Below, in pieces: positions 53,932 to 63,905 of a stretch of DNA of 64,000 nt. Position numbers and translations under genes: made by a program. The notes below the pieces were generated by a model, which was not told the DNA's origin, searched no databases, and worked only from the letters and a program-made list of their open reading frames with translations. The stretch comes from Maylandia zebra (taxonomy: Eukaryota; Chordata; Actinopteri; Cichliformes; Cichlidae). Location: the NCBI RefSeq assembly GCF_041146795.1, contig NC_135172.1, positions 13,010,137-13,074,136 of the forward strand. The letters are read 5' to 3'. Every line of letters starts with the position of its first letter. Positions within the stretch are counted from its first letter, which is position 1.

Positions 53932-54226
53932 CTATGACTATGACATATCTACCATATTTGTCTGCTATGACATTGTGGGCCTCAAAGGGAATGTTCTGCC
54001 TGACCAATATAGAGACCCCACGTGCCCTAGCTTGGAAAAGTGAGTGAAAACACTGGCCCCTCCAACGGGAGAAGAGACGGACATTATCAGAGGCCCTGAC
54101 GTGGGTCTCCTGCAGGAAAGCCACGTCAGTGTTACGGTGTTTAACATGTGACAAAACCCTCCGTCTCTTGACTGGATGATTTAGACCTTTAACATTCCAG
54201 CTTAGAAAGTTCAATTGCAGACTCAT
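52061..54226 (-). CDS. Fusion ORF: L1 endonuclease start joined to Rex1 reverse transcriptase
   Basis: A single 721-codon frame. Residues 1 to about 97 are the L1 ORF2 start (LNFLSWNVKGLNHPVKRRRV, VAFLQETH, RARGVSILVRQNIPF). From VLNMKKKAFRSKVKEEMKAA onward it is Rex1-like protein with linker, reverse transcriptase and C-terminus. The junction at about 53931 is the Rex1 insertion site and happens to keep the frame. The endonuclease half lacks its later catalytic motifs, so it cannot be active alone. This is probably an accident of insertion rather than a selected gene. Confidence 0.8.
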   Translation of the reverse strand: MSLQLNFLSWNVKGLNHPVKRRRVLSHVKHRNTDVAFLQETHVRASDNVRLFSRWRGQCFHSLFQARARGVSILVRQNIPFEAHNVIADKYGRYVIVIVLNMKKKAFRSKVKEEMKAAQREVKRCLREAKDTYRRKVEQKLERNNMREVWNGVKTITDHNTKKSTVGGTVEKANELNNFFNRFDQPTTPPPSPSPSLQSPLPTLLPPSLPPLPDTMTPPSSNPSLSSKTSPPLPSSQTPPSVTVDQVRRQLRKLRPRKAAGPDKVCPRMLKACAAELGEPLQRVFNLSLRLGRVPALWKTSCIVPVPKKNRPNELNDFRPVALTSHLMKTLERLFLNLLRPQVQHAQDPLQFAYKAGVGVEDAILYLLHRAHSHLDGGKGTVRILFLDFSSAFNTIRPCMLQEKLNRMEVDPCLVAWISDYLTDRPQYVRLKDITSDTVVSSTGAPQGTVLSPLLFTLYTSDFCYNSELCHIQKFADDTAIMGCIWDDQEEEYRSLVRNFVAWSHTNHLQLNTSKTKELVVDFGRSREGPLPVQIEGEEVEVVNKYKYLGLWVDNKLDWSCNTEHLYKKAQSRLYFLRRLRSFNICRKLLRMFYQSVVSGVLFYAVVCWGSSTTKRDSSRLEKLIRKASSVVGMKLDTLVTVAEKRTLKKLLDIMDNAGHPLHTAINNQKSLFSDRLLLPKTRTNRLKNSFVPHAIRLFNSSLEGRGRGNRRTKEGGTTKL

Positions 54227-55004
54227 CTGATTTGTAGAGCAAAGAAACTATGCACACTGGCCTTAGATGATAAGAACAGAATAACTTTACAGTGGGTGGA
54301 AATTAGTTCAGAACAGGTTAAAAAAAAGAACAGTGTATGAGGTTCAAAGCAGTGACCCTTACCCTCCCCAAACCCTCCCCACAACAGAAAATGGCTGCCA
54401 AAAAAAAGAACAAGAACAAGCAGCGAGCTCTTCAAACTTAACATATTTAGAGTGTTACTCCTCCTGTCTATGATACCAATAACCTAGGTATTGAAGCAGT
54501 CGAACCACTGCTCCGGTGGCCATAGCATAGTAAGCTGAAACCCCGTATAATACTGTTAAGTTTCGAAACTGTATCAGCCACCAAGTCCAAATGTAATTGC
54601 TGGAGTGTTTCAAAGCAGAGTCCAAGTATGTAAACAAACAACCAAACACAAAAAGATGATGTAGTTCAATAAGTACTACCGTTATAACTGAATTATTGAA
54701 TAAGAACAGACAGAAGGCTACGAGTAGATAACAAAACTCCCCGTCTCCGTGCAACAGGTATTACGTCATTAGCCAACGGGTAGAAGTCAATGAGGTTGTC
54801 TCCTTATTTAACAAAGAAAACAAAATAAGATTATCGAGTTAAATTAAAGTAATAATCAGCATTTCAGTGCTATAGCACTCAGACTACATCGCTACACTCG
54901 GAGAGGAAAAGCAACGTCTTACGTGGATCCCGACTGCGCCTCCATATCTATATGGAATGTTTGGTACCTGCATTTGGTGCCATTGTTTTATCAGTAATAA
55001 TTCT

Positions 55005-55802
55005 TCACGGGGCTTCCGGAGCCTTTGGGAGCCTCTCAATGTACTGTTGAGCCTGGTCCACGGAGCTGAAAAACTTTCTGGCGCCTCTGGCCTGCGTTAT
55101 GCGAAGCCGTGCTGGGAAGAGGAGAGCCGGCCTCAGGCCTCGCCCGTAGAGCTCCGACATAATGTCCTTGTACTGCGCCCGCTGATTGAGGACCTCGGGG
55201 CTGTAGTCTTCCACAATTCGGATAGGCACGCCTCGGTAGTCGAATTTCCCTCTCCTCCTAGCTTCTCGGATGATGAGGTCCTTGATCTGGTATCGGTGCA
55301 GGCGGATGATCACCGGGCGAGGTGGGCGTCCCACGGGCGGCTTCGCTGCGAGGGAGCGGTGCGCTCTATCGAGCTCCGGTGGAGACTGAAGTATTTCTTT
55401 GCCCAATAACTCACAGAGAAGGTTGGAAAAGAAGTGAGTGGGGCGCCCACTTTCAGTGTCTTCAGGCAGTCCAAGGACGCGGATGTTCTGACGCCTGCTA
55501 CGGCTCTCCAGGTCAGTGACTTTGTTCTTTAGCTGGTTGTTGTCTTCGCGAAGAGCGGCACACGTGTTTTCAAGGTCAGCGACACGTTGGCTCAGGTCTT
55601 CAGTTGCAAGCTCCAAGGATGAAACTCTCTCGGCCTGTTCCTCTTGGGCTTGTCGTACCTGGTCCAGTTTTGAATCGAGGGCGTTAAATGAGGTCTTAAA
55701 TTCAGATGCCAACTCTCGGTGCTGCTGGAGCAGCGTGGTGATAGCCTCCAGTGTTAAGCTAGCGTCCTCCTTTTTGTTCGCTTTTGCACTCTTAGCAGCC
55801 AT
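55005..55802 (-). CDS. L1 ORF1 protein of the second L1
   Basis: The 265-residue protein has a basic N-terminus (MAAKSAKANKKEDAS), a long coiled coil at about residues 25-110 (LDSKLDQVRQAQEEQAERVS and following heptads), then the RRM-like core (LESRSRRQNIRVLGLPEDTE) and a C-terminal domain (ELDRAHRSLAAKPPVGRPPR). The layout and the DRAHRSL motif match the ORF1 at 10040-10870. The frame is uninterrupted. Confidence 0.9.
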   Translation of the reverse strand: MAAKSAKANKKEDASLTLEAITTLLQQHRELASEFKTSFNALDSKLDQVRQAQEEQAERVSSLELATEDLSQRVADLENTCAALREDNNQLKNKVTDLESRSRRQNIRVLGLPEDTESGRPTHFFSNLLCELLGKEILQSPPELDRAHRSLAAKPPVGRPPRPVIIRLHRYQIKDLIIREARRRGKFDYRGVPIRIVEDYSPEVLNQRAQYKDIMSELYGRGLRPALLFPARLRITQARGARKFFSSVDQAQQYIERLPKAPEAP

Positions 55803-55976
55803 TGGAAAGGGTCAAAAGTGTTCAAAACACTAGAAAAGTAGTTACGAGTGTAAGCGACTTAAAGGTGGCAGTTGAAGGGGTGAAACTGGTCAAAGCGGAG
55901 TTAAGTTCACCACAGCAGCTCGTTCCTGCGTCTATTCGGGTCGCATGCTGACCGGAAGTCCTAAATATCCCACTTT

Positions 55977-56480
55977 AAGCTTTACTTAAAGCTTACCTGT
56001 CAGCCACGTTGAAATGGTCACGCCTGAGGCCCGCTCTTTACTCAAACAGCACGGTAAAGAAGTGGTCCTTGACCACTTGGTTTTTAATGGGTTCCCGAAG
56101 TCCCGCGGGCGCCACTCGGGCTAACTGGACGCCGCCAGGCCTGACCACGCATCTGTGATCAGGAGTCGATGCCACACGCTGAGCAACCGCGCTCCTAGGG
56201 ATTACCGTCCCCGTCCTAAATAATTTAAATAAATTTAAAAGCACCACTGTCGATTCCACAGTTAAATTATCTGGTGCCCGAGTCCAACCCTGCTAATCAA
56301 TGTGGGAATAAAATCCCCTATCCAAATGTCCTAATCTAATCTCGTTTCTTGGCTGACGTAACACATTCACACACATAACACACCAACTTCAAACAGACGT
56401 CACATCAACTTTGAAATTCACCCCAGCATTAATCACAATAAGCTTTTATCAAATATTCCCCAGACTCTACTTTTATTTAT
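55977..56480. other. Unassigned sequence
   Basis: A moderately GC-rich portion (about 56030-56220) followed by AT-rich DNA. It could be repeat-derived but I cannot name it. No gene seen. Confidence 0.3.
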
Positions 56481-56489
56481 CACAAATTA

Positions 56490-56819
56490 TTACAATAGGG
56501 TTTTACCATGGGTGTTTGTGTAACTATTGTCACTGAATAAAAGCCTGCTTGGGGACGCTGGATTTTTGGAGTTGTCTGGGATCATGTGAGGAGCTTGTAG
56601 CTCCAAGATCCTGATCCGACACTTCCCTTGCAAGTTTAAAACCGATCGAGCTCTGATCGTCTTGATTCGTTCATGGTGATAAATCTCTGAACTAGTGGAG
56701 CCTGCGAGTGCAGACCTAACAGTAGCGATAGTGTCTGTCTCCTGAATCCAAACTGGAAGCTGATTCCACAGAAGAGGGGCCTGAAAACTGGATTCTACCT
56801 GGTGCGCTGTGCTGATCAT
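56490..56819 (-). mobile_element. LINE C-terminal fragment (L2-like)
   Basis: The minus-strand frame reads ESSFQAPLLWNQLPVWIQET then DTIATVRSALAG, resembling the end of L2-clade proteins (compare GPSLWNQLPLCIRDTDT at 25800-26130). It is short and decayed. Confidence 0.45.
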
Positions 56820-56821
56820 GC

Positions 56822-57465
56822 GTGTTCATATACGTGGCAACAGCAGACGTGCGTAGATCAACAATGGGTAATATGGAGTGCAGGAGAGAGTACGACCATG
56901 CAGCGTTAAAAGCGTGGAAGTACTTATATTACTTCAAGTGTTATTCTGTAAAAAGTGGCAAAAACATTAGCGTCCGTTGTACACTCTGCGAAAAATTACA
57001 CTTCAAATCTGAACAAGCACCTAGCACGCTACCATGGGAACGGAAATTCACAGAGAAACCACCAGATCCCCCACTGATATGACCACCGGCCCCACTCCTG
57101 CTAAACAGGTGAAAATAGATTTTTTCACATAGTTTTTTTTTTTAAAAAACTGTTGTATAGAATTACATTTTTGCTTGATGCGATTTCCCTAAAATTAAGA
57201 GATTAAAAATAATAAAACAATTTTTAAAAAGAGACTTTTCCATTTGACTGAATTTTTATATGATGGATTATGCATAAAAATAGAACTGGGCTGAAAGGTC
57301 TATTGCTTTATTAAGTATTCAGGTGTGTACCAAAAAGTAACTAAGTAATAAGTAAATAATTACTTTTGAAATTAAGTAATCAGTAATGTAACGGTATAAC
57401 ATTTTTTGAGAAGTAATCAGTAATAAGTAACTAATTACTTTTTTCCAAGTAACTTGAACAACACT
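56822..57465 (+). mobile_element. hAT-derived element with BED-finger-like frame
   Basis: An 86-codon frame (56822-57082) contains ALKAWKYLYYFKCYSVKSGK, then ISVRCTLC, resembling the BED-type zinc finger at the start of hAT transposases. The sequence ends with TTCCAAGTAACTTGAACAAC and ACTG, the terminus of a known hAT group rich in AGTAACT motifs. The catalytic domain is absent. The left terminus is not seen. Confidence 0.5.
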
Positions 57466-57682
57466 GATCCACACACAAACACTAGAGAACAATCAGCCAC
57501 CGCTTCTATTCTTACAAACGTCACAATTTGCAATAATAACAGTTTGAATGTTTTTATTCACATGAAAGTGTTTCTACATATGAATCATTAACAACTGTCA
57601 GATTTAATGTGATTTCTAAACAGAGAAAATCTCAGCTTTGTGTTTTGTGTTCGCATTAGACCTGATATAACAAAGAAAAGAA

Positions 57683-57706
57683 AGAAAGAAAGAAAGAAAG
57701 AAAAGA
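57683..57706. repeat. (GAAA)n microsatellite
   Basis: About six tandem GAAA units. Confidence 0.8.
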
Positions 57707-57823
57707 TTTTTTTCTCATCAAAGTTTATAAATCAAGTGTACAGTTAGCTTTGATTTAGAAGCAGCGCAGTATGAAAGAGATGTTTCACAGAACATTTACC
57801 AGAGACAGACGCTGACTAATATG

Positions 57824-58640
57824 CTACAGTTCATCTTTATTCTTTTCTAGTTGTGTTAGTGTTGCCATAACTCTGCGTAGGTTCTCTTCATTGTGATTGA
57901 TTTCTGCAGCTGTTGTCTCAAAGTACTTATTCATGTATTCCTTGCCGGCTCCCACGAAAGTCTGTAGGTCATCCATTAAATCCAGCACTGGTGTAAGCAG
58001 TGATGTAAAACGTTTCACTGACTTCAAAAGTTCGTACAAAGGATCCATGAGACGTTTAACATCATCAAGGACAGCAGGAACATAGGCTTTGTCTAAATTA
58101 TTTTCAGCCTGGAGGACAAAAATAAACCAAATTAATGTAACAAAATATACAAAAGTATGTAGTGTAAAGAGTGCAAACAGACTTTTGTATGATGGGAAAT
58201 TGTTTTTTTGTTTTAGTTGTCATAGCAAAGCATGTTTTTCTGTTTGGAGTCTGTCAACATCCATGTCATTGACAGACTCACCTTCCTTCTTGCTGTTTCC
58301 TTTTGTAATTTTTCAACGTTTCCTTTCAGCTCCTCCTGCAAAACCAGAAAGAACGTCAACAAACATGCGTGCGAAACATGTAACTGGGACAAAATGAGCA
58401 TTTTAAAAGTAAGGAGAAAAGCTTAACCAGTGATCGGACGGTCATGATTTAATGGTAAAGGTGGTTAATTAAAAGTTACATTCTTTATTAAAACAACAAC
58501 AACAAAAAGAAAGTTAACAGTCAGTTTACCAGTTCGCCCTTGTTTATCAGTGAACTTGAAAGATGGAGCAGACACAGCAAAATCCTAACTAAGCCTTCGG
58601 TAGTTGTGACACCACTCATGGTCAACTGTGCCGCTGCCAT
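57824..58640 (-). CDS. Small three-exon gene, unrecognised helical protein
   Basis: Minus-strand exons 58640-58530 (start MAAAQLTMSGV), 58335-58282 (EELKGNVEKLQKETARRK) and 58108-57824 splice in phase at good sites (GTAAAC donor/TTTGCAG acceptor; GTGAGT donor/CTCCAG acceptor). They give about 149 residues. A hydrophobic stretch at about residues 18-30 (LVRILLCLLHLSSSL) is followed by a charged helix and a long amphipathic helical region (RLMDPLYELLKSVKRFTSLL; QTFVGAGKEYMNKYFE) ending LTQLEKNKDEL. The acceptor at 58649 suggests a further upstream exon that may be non-coding. I do not recognise the family. A membrane-associated or secreted helical protein is possible. No frameshift is seen, unlike most host genes in this window. 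Confidence 0.55.
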
Positions 58641-58648
58641 CAAAGTTT

Positions 58649-58985
58649 CTGAAACACATGAGAAAGTATCAATAAGGATTTAAGGAAATAAAGATTTGTA
58701 AAGAAATGTACAAAGAGAACTTTCTAAGTTTAAGAGATGTTGCATGAAAATCTGCCTGCAATATGTTTTGAGTCAAAGCACCTCTTTCATTTGAATTCCA
58801 AAAAGTCACGTTCTGCTTACATGAAAATATCAGCTTCTTTTACATGAACTACTGTGACCTTGAAAGACCTTCCACAGTGAACAAAACGAAACAGAGACTA
58901 TATTCAGAATATGCATGTGCGTGCATGGATTTATACTAGCTGTCTGTGTATCCTAAATGCACAGACACTGTGGGTACATCAGGGA
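58649..58985. other. Upstream region of the small gene
   Basis: The first exon and promoter on the minus strand may lie here. I could not place a TATA box or start site. Confidence 0.3.
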
Positions 58986-59004
58986 GTGCATCTGAGATCA
59001 GATA

Positions 59005-59240
59005 TAAGATAAGATAAGATAAGAATAACTCGTTATTGTCATTGCACATTCATATTTGGTACAATAGTACAATGGAATTGGAAACTGTCCCACATCGGCA
59101 CTAAACACAACTAAACACAACACAACATGTAGTGGATTTTTAAAAAGTGAAAATAAAAAAAGGATGAATTAATAAATGACACAATGAATGTTTATTGCAC
59201 ATAAAACTAAAACCTCTGGAAAAGGCTGCTGCTGCTGCCA
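59005..59240 (-). mobile_element. Rex1-type LINE 3' tail
   Basis: A GATAA tandem tail (about 59005-59024) is followed by TCGTTATTGTCATTGCACAT and related 3' UTR sequence read on the minus strand. No coding part remains. Confidence 0.5.
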
Positions 59241-59424
59241 TCGCTTGTAAAAGTGGACCAAGTGCTCAGCTTGAGAAAAAGTTGAGAAAACAGAGAAATT
59301 TGGAACAATAGATTTTTAAAAATGCTGCAAATGCTTTATATACAAAGTGACTCAACCCACAGGGAACACAGTCAGATGTGAGTCGCCCTTTCACTTTTGT
59401 TTTCAACAAAGTGTTTCTGTCCAG

Positions 59425-59521
59425 GGTGTACCCCGCCTCTCACCCTATGATAGCTGGGATAGGCTCCAGCGCCCCCGCGACTCTGAACAGGATAAGCTGA
59501 AGCGAATGGATGGATGGATGG
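59425..59521 (+). mobile_element. Rex3/RTE-like LINE 3' end
   Basis: The stretch GGGTGTACCCCGCCTCTCAC, then GGGATAGGCTCCAGCGCCCC, ending in GGATGGATGGATG repeats, is the well-known 3' end of a common fish LINE of RTE type. It is cut on the right by the LTR insertion at 59522. Confidence 0.6.
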
Positions 59522-60144
59522 TGTCATGGCTACTGAACGGACCCACGCGCAGACAGTTCTTTCAACGAAACAAAAAGGGGATTTATTTACAATAGGGATC
59601 ACCTTAGTGCAAAATATATGTACAGTGAGTTGGGAGGGGGTCCAGGGCTCCAGGGAGAGAAGGGGGGGGGGGGGGGGGGGGGGGAATCCACACGCTTCCT
59701 CTTCCACTCAGTCACCGCCACCGTTCCTCCGCACACACGCACTCCTCTTCAGCCGCACTCGCTCCAACACTCCACACACTGCCCCACTTGGACAGGTCCG
59801 GTGATTCGGTCCAGAATCTACAGACAGAAGGTCAAGGTTAGTTCCACAACATAAAACACGTGTAAGCGATTCTTCTTTGAATATGCCGCGAGCACGAACT
59901 CAGGTGGTTCGACGTTCCAGCGGTGAGCTGCTCTGTGCCACTGCCTTAAATAGCAGCTGGGGAAATCAGCCGGATCAGCCGCAGGTGGACACCATCCACA
60001 GGGGTGCGTGGGCCAAGAGTGAGAGCCCGTAATGAGCTCCACCCAGGCAGAGAGGTAGAGGAGAGACAAAAAAAAAACCAAAACTAACAACAACAAAACC
60101 TGTAGCGAGCGTGGGCCAACCAGAGAGACACGGGGACCGTGACA
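59522..60144 (-). mobile_element. Solo LTR with 5-bp duplication (fossil)
   Basis: The 623-bp block begins TGTCATGGCTACTG and ends GGGGACCGTGACA (TG...CA). It is flanked by GATGG at 59517-59521 and 60145-60149. There is no coding sequence. A long G-run lies at about 59664-59682. It represents an LTR element reduced to a single end repeat, inserted into the Rex3-like tail. Orientation on the minus strand is inferred from the polyadenylation-like side. Confidence 0.65.
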
Positions 60145-60307
60145 GATGGTTTCTGTTTGTCTAGTCTGCTTTATAGGAATAGAAGCCCATCAGCTATTGT
60201 TATGACATACCATGACAAAACACGCTTTTCTTTCAGTTTGACACTTCATAAAACGTGTCATAAGTGGATTGTGAATTGTGTTATATATTTTTATTAGTGT
60301 TTAAGAA

Positions 60308-61232
60308 GTGTCCTGATTTCGTATTTGAGGTAAGAGACAAACGACTGGAGGTCCATTGTGCGTCAAAACAATGATTTTATTAAAGCACACACGTGTGTGG
60401 GAAAGATGAGCTCTGCAAAACATCAGCCTCGATCTCCCCAGAACAGTAAACGAGCAGTCATATATATAACATAGTCGATGACAAGCATCATGCGTCAAAG
60501 CAGATAAGAAACATGCATCAGTTCCAGTAATTCCGACCTTGGACATATTCTAAAAAAGAACAGTTCCTTCCTCTGTTCCTCCGCCACCGCCAGATGCTTC
60601 CTGTTATTTCACTTACTGCACTTCACTTATTTGTGGAACTAAACTGTCACGTATGCAGGTAAAACAACTTTGCAGTTTCGAGCAAAACAAGTCTATATAC
60701 TGTGTATGTGTGTTCAGGCAGACTATGTGTCTTGACCTCAGTGCATGACCTCACTCGACAAACAAAGACATCTTAGAAGTATACTTCCTGACTCCGTTCG
60801 AGTCATCTGTTACTAGGCAAACTCCAATGCAGCAGGCTGCTGAACACACACAGGCCTCTATTCTGTTTACAGGTTATATGTAGTGTATTGTATTGTAAGC
60901 ATGTATGCAATTCTTTCATGGCTCCAGGTCACCTTAACTTCCTATTGATCGGCCAGACGTCGCGCTGACCGAAGCTTCAGACCATTAATTAACTTGACCG
61001 AGCTTCAACTCTTTAATTAGCACAAAATGCAATATGGATAACATGGTTACAGTTGCACCTGCAATGAAAGATTATTATGTAATTATGCTCACACCTGAAA
61101 TACAAACTTTAATGTAACATCAACAGTTTCAATAAATGCTCTAATGAAATGATAATGATAAATGATACGTAATGCAACAGTAATGATAATGTTATGAATA
61201 GTAACAGTAAAATAATATTCTAATCTCTACAC
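60308..61232 (-). mobile_element. Retrovirus-type LTR with adjoining purine tract (fossil)
   Basis: On the minus strand the LTR starts TGTAGAGATTAG at 61232, directly after a purine tract (AAAGAGGAGGAG), and ends ...ATCAGGACA near 60308, preceded by an ATAAAATCATTG polyadenylation-like site. It is about 925 bp. The purine tract suggests a 3' LTR with a little internal sequence at 61233 onward. No coding part is recognised; a broken remnant. Confidence 0.5.
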
Positions 61233-61682
61233 TCCTCCTCTTTGGCAGAAGAGGTTTGTTTTCTTTTGGTACAGTATGACTCTCAACTTGCTATACTAGT
61301 TACATACTTGTAATTCTTTCAGTTTAAGGGAAGAAAGAAAATAATATATACTAGGCTTTTATAAAGCATGTCTGCTATATTCAAATGATAGAAGATTCTT
61401 TTAAAAAGTACACACAGAGCAGTTAGTATGATATGATTTATTTTAACTTTATTTATTTAGGGCCAGCCCTCATTGTTGTTGTTGAGAATTCAAGTTAAAT
61501 AGAATATGTCCTTATAGTATGTCCAATAAATCTCTACTGAATTAATCCTAGAATAAAATCTAGAATCAAGCACACAAACAGATGATTCTCTGAGCGTTCA
61601 AGACAATCTTTCACACATTCTTCTTCATCTAGTTGCTCTGATGTGAGACTTTGTGAAAAAAGACTTGCTGGACTGTTTGTGT
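61233..61682. other. Spacer, possibly a short internal remnant of the LTR element
   Basis: Purine tract at the left edge, then AT-rich sequence without a recognisable frame. Confidence 0.3.
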
Positions 61683-61754
61683 GGCTCGTTGGTCTAGGGG
61701 TATGATTCTCACTTTGGGTGTGAGAGGTCCCGGGTTCAAATCCTGGACGAGCCC
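61683..61754 (+). tRNA. tRNA-Pro (TGG)
   Basis: A 72-nt cloverleaf: acceptor GGCTCGT paired with ACGAGCC, A box TGGTCTAGGGGTATGA, anticodon loop TTTGGGT giving TGG, and B box GGGTTCAAATCC. It matches the vertebrate tRNA-Pro consensus closely. No T-run lies immediately downstream, so termination may be inefficient or use a later site. Confidence 0.93.
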
Positions 61755-62608
61755 ACGTGTTGTCTATAGAGCCTCTCAGCTGCCACATGCTGTTTAGGCT
61801 CCATTTGAAAGAATCTCTGCAGCTGCACACATGTTCCCATAGTCCCTCATACAGGGACAGCTAACAGATCTGATATGAAGGATGTTGTTGGCCTTGTTCT
61901 TATTGTTTACCATTTAAATTCTCCAAAAAGTTTTTCTAAGGTAATTATTTGTTATTCAAGATAACACAGAGTTTTATTTTAGATTAAATAAGAGAATTCA
62001 ATTCAAACTTGTACACAGAACTACTACAATACACAGTTATGTATCATATATTATAAATGTGTAACTCTCTCACACGACTTTAACAATATGCATGTGGAAG
62101 AACGCACATCAGTTTTACTGATACACAAAAGGGCCAAAAATAAACATCAGTAAACATTAGTACTTCAGTACCACGAAGGAATCTCTTTCAGTGCATTATG
62201 CACACATGTAACTTATGTACCAAGTGAAATAAAATATTACAGATGAAAATTATGTGATGATTTTAACTGCAAAATTCAGATTTTAGGGTCAAAATGTGAC
62301 TTAATTTGTGGTGTAAGGTTTCTGGTTATGAAGCTTGACGCTGTCATGCTCATCTGTATGACTATATGCTCATGCCACTGTGTTGATTGCAGGTGGGTGC
62401 ATGCTCCATGTTGCAGGGTTTTTCTTCAGGTACTCTTTTTTTGTCCGCCATGATCTAAACACATGCACCTCATTGGAAGCTCTAAATAACCCACCTAAAT
62501 TGGTTCTTAATTTAAAATTAAAAGTGATCATCTGAAAATTAGACGAAAGCTTATTTGTGACAATCTAAGAAACATGTAATTGAAGCTGCTCCTCTTTGCT
62601 GTGGGCAG
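61755..62608. other. No feature recognised
   Basis: AT-rich spacer. Short AG/GT motifs near 62390-62440 are not convincing exon borders. Confidence 0.35.
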
Positions 62609-62719
62609 GTTTGAGAGCAGCCACCTGGGCTTCGCTGGAGGGCAGCAGGAGCAGCCTCAGCACCTCACTCCTCCTCCGCCTGCAAGCACACCTCTGCTGT
62701 GACCTGGAAAATGCCTAAG
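62609..62719 (+). CDS. Possible terminal exon, unrecognised
   Basis: After TTTGCTGTGGGCAG, one frame reads GLRAATWASLEGSRSSLSTS, then LLLRLQAHLCCDLENA and a stop; a second gives a Pro-rich peptide. Neither is recognised. GC content is higher than in the flanks. Confidence 0.2.
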
Positions 62720-62734
62720 GAAGCTTTTCCCTTT

Positions 62735-62779
62735 TCACTTTGGGTGTAAGCGGTCCTGGGTTCAAATCCCTGATGAGCC
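62735..62779 (+). pseudogene. tRNA-Pro 3'-half relic
   Basis: CACTTTGGGTGTAAGCGGTC followed by CTGGGTTCAAATCCCTGATG and AGCC corresponds to the anticodon loop through the acceptor 3' strand of tRNA-Pro(TGG), with several changes. The 5' half is missing. Confidence 0.7.
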
Positions 62780-62839
62780 TGTTTGGTTTTTGGGGCTTTG
62801 CTGTTGAACTGTTCATGCAAGTCCTGGGAAACTGTAATT

Positions 62840-62942
62840 TGCTATTTTCAGATGTCATAAAAACTCCCTCAAAAGCCTTCAGCTGATCCAAAATGCTGGA
62901 GCGAGAGTACTGGCAGGGCCTAGAAAGAGAGAGCATAACGTT
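62840..62942 (+). mobile_element. L2-type LINE fragment, left part
   Basis: A reading gives LQLIQNAGARVLAGPRKREH, the motif before HWLPV in L2 proteins. The next L2 motif (IQFKILPFT-KVLN) appears at 63935-64000, so the Rex1 remnant between them probably inserted into this L2. Confidence 0.5.
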
Positions 62943-62944
62943 CA

Positions 62945-63790
62945 AGACTGAAGATTTTTTATTTGTCACATGCATAGTCATTAAATTACAAAACAAACAG
63001 TGAAATGTCTCCTGAACTGCTCCTTTGACTGTACAAAAAAAGACATTATATACAATAAGTAAATAGATTTTAAAAGTCTGGAAATTTTAAATCAAAAATC
63101 TGAAAATGTACTTTGTGCAAATGGAGTGTTAAAGTGTCTTGTGCCATATTAGCACAGCAACGTATTGACAGAGCTGTGCAAGTAAACAAGTGAGCAGAGT
63201 AATATAAACAGAGTAATTCAACTGAGTGACCAGAGAAGTGTAAACAGTAATGCGACCAGGGTAGTGTGAACAGATTGATATAAGGTCCTGTTTCAGTCAC
63301 TTATTGATGCTATGAGGGGAGTGGGGGCGTGTTCTGGTTTAGGACTCGTACGGCCTGAGGAGAGAAGCTCCTCCTCGAGTGTCTGTTTTGGCCCCGATGG
63401 TGTGGAACCTTCTGCCTGATTGCAGAAGTCGAAACATTTTGTTACTGGGATGGGACCAGTCCTTTAATATCTGAGATGCTCTGGACCAACATCTCCTGGT
63501 GTAAATGTCCTGTAGGGAAGTTATATTTGTGGATCATAATGTATTTGCATTTGTAACGCAGCAGCGTTCTGACGCACGGATCACTCTGCTTCTCAATCCT
63601 GGACACAGTTATTCCCACACCAGGAAGTGATGTTCTGTGTGAGGATGCTCTCCACAGCGCCTGAATAGAAAGTTCTGAGGACCACTGGAAAAACCTGCTA
63701 ACTTCCTGAGTTGTCGGAGACGGTACAGGCGCTTGCCTAGCCTTTTTGGACTGGACGTGAATGTGAGCAGACCATTTCAGGAATGAGGAG
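62945..63790 (-). mobile_element. Rex1-type LINE, decayed 3' part
   Basis: The minus strand retains DIYTRRCWSRASQILKDWSH and LLQSGRRFHTIGAKTDTR, matching the C-terminal end of Rex1-like proteins (compare SIYTKRCKSKARKIM at 50150-50814). Several stops and frameshifts interrupt it. The 3' tail lies toward 62945. Confidence 0.6.
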
Positions 63791-63823
63791 ATGTGAACAC
63801 CGAGAAAGACAATGAAGCAGAAA

Positions 63824-63905
63824 CTGCTAAGAGTGGGATTCAAACCCACACCTCCAGGGGAGAGTGAGCACTAAACACAGCACCTTAGACCACTCAGCCA
63901 TCCTG
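63824..63905 (-). pseudogene. tRNA-Leu relic
   Basis: The minus strand reads TCAGGATGGCTGAGTGGTCT, AAGGTGCTG, then CTCTCCCCTGGAGGTGTGGG and TTTGAATCCCACTCTTAGCA. This follows tRNA-Leu(CAG) along its length, but the anticodon region is altered (TTTAG in place of TTCAG), and the anticodon and acceptor stems have mismatches. Not expected to be functional. Confidence 0.65.

Larger units (their letters stand above)
45861..55960 (-). mobile_element. Second full-length L1, carrying three nested retroposons
   Basis: Flanking copies CTAAGTATCCCACTTT (45845-45860) and CTAAATATCCCACTTT (55961-55976) form a 16-bp target duplication with one mismatch. Minus-strand order: short 5' UTR, ORF1 (55802-55005), ORF2 from 54226 to 47553, 3' UTR, poly-A tail (plus-strand T-run at 45858-45866). 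ORF2 is cut by a Rex1 element (51706-53931) and a Rex1 tail (50150-50814), and the 3' UTR by a GC-rich retroposon (45982-47293). Apart from these insertions the ORF2 segments are open. Confidence 0.85.
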
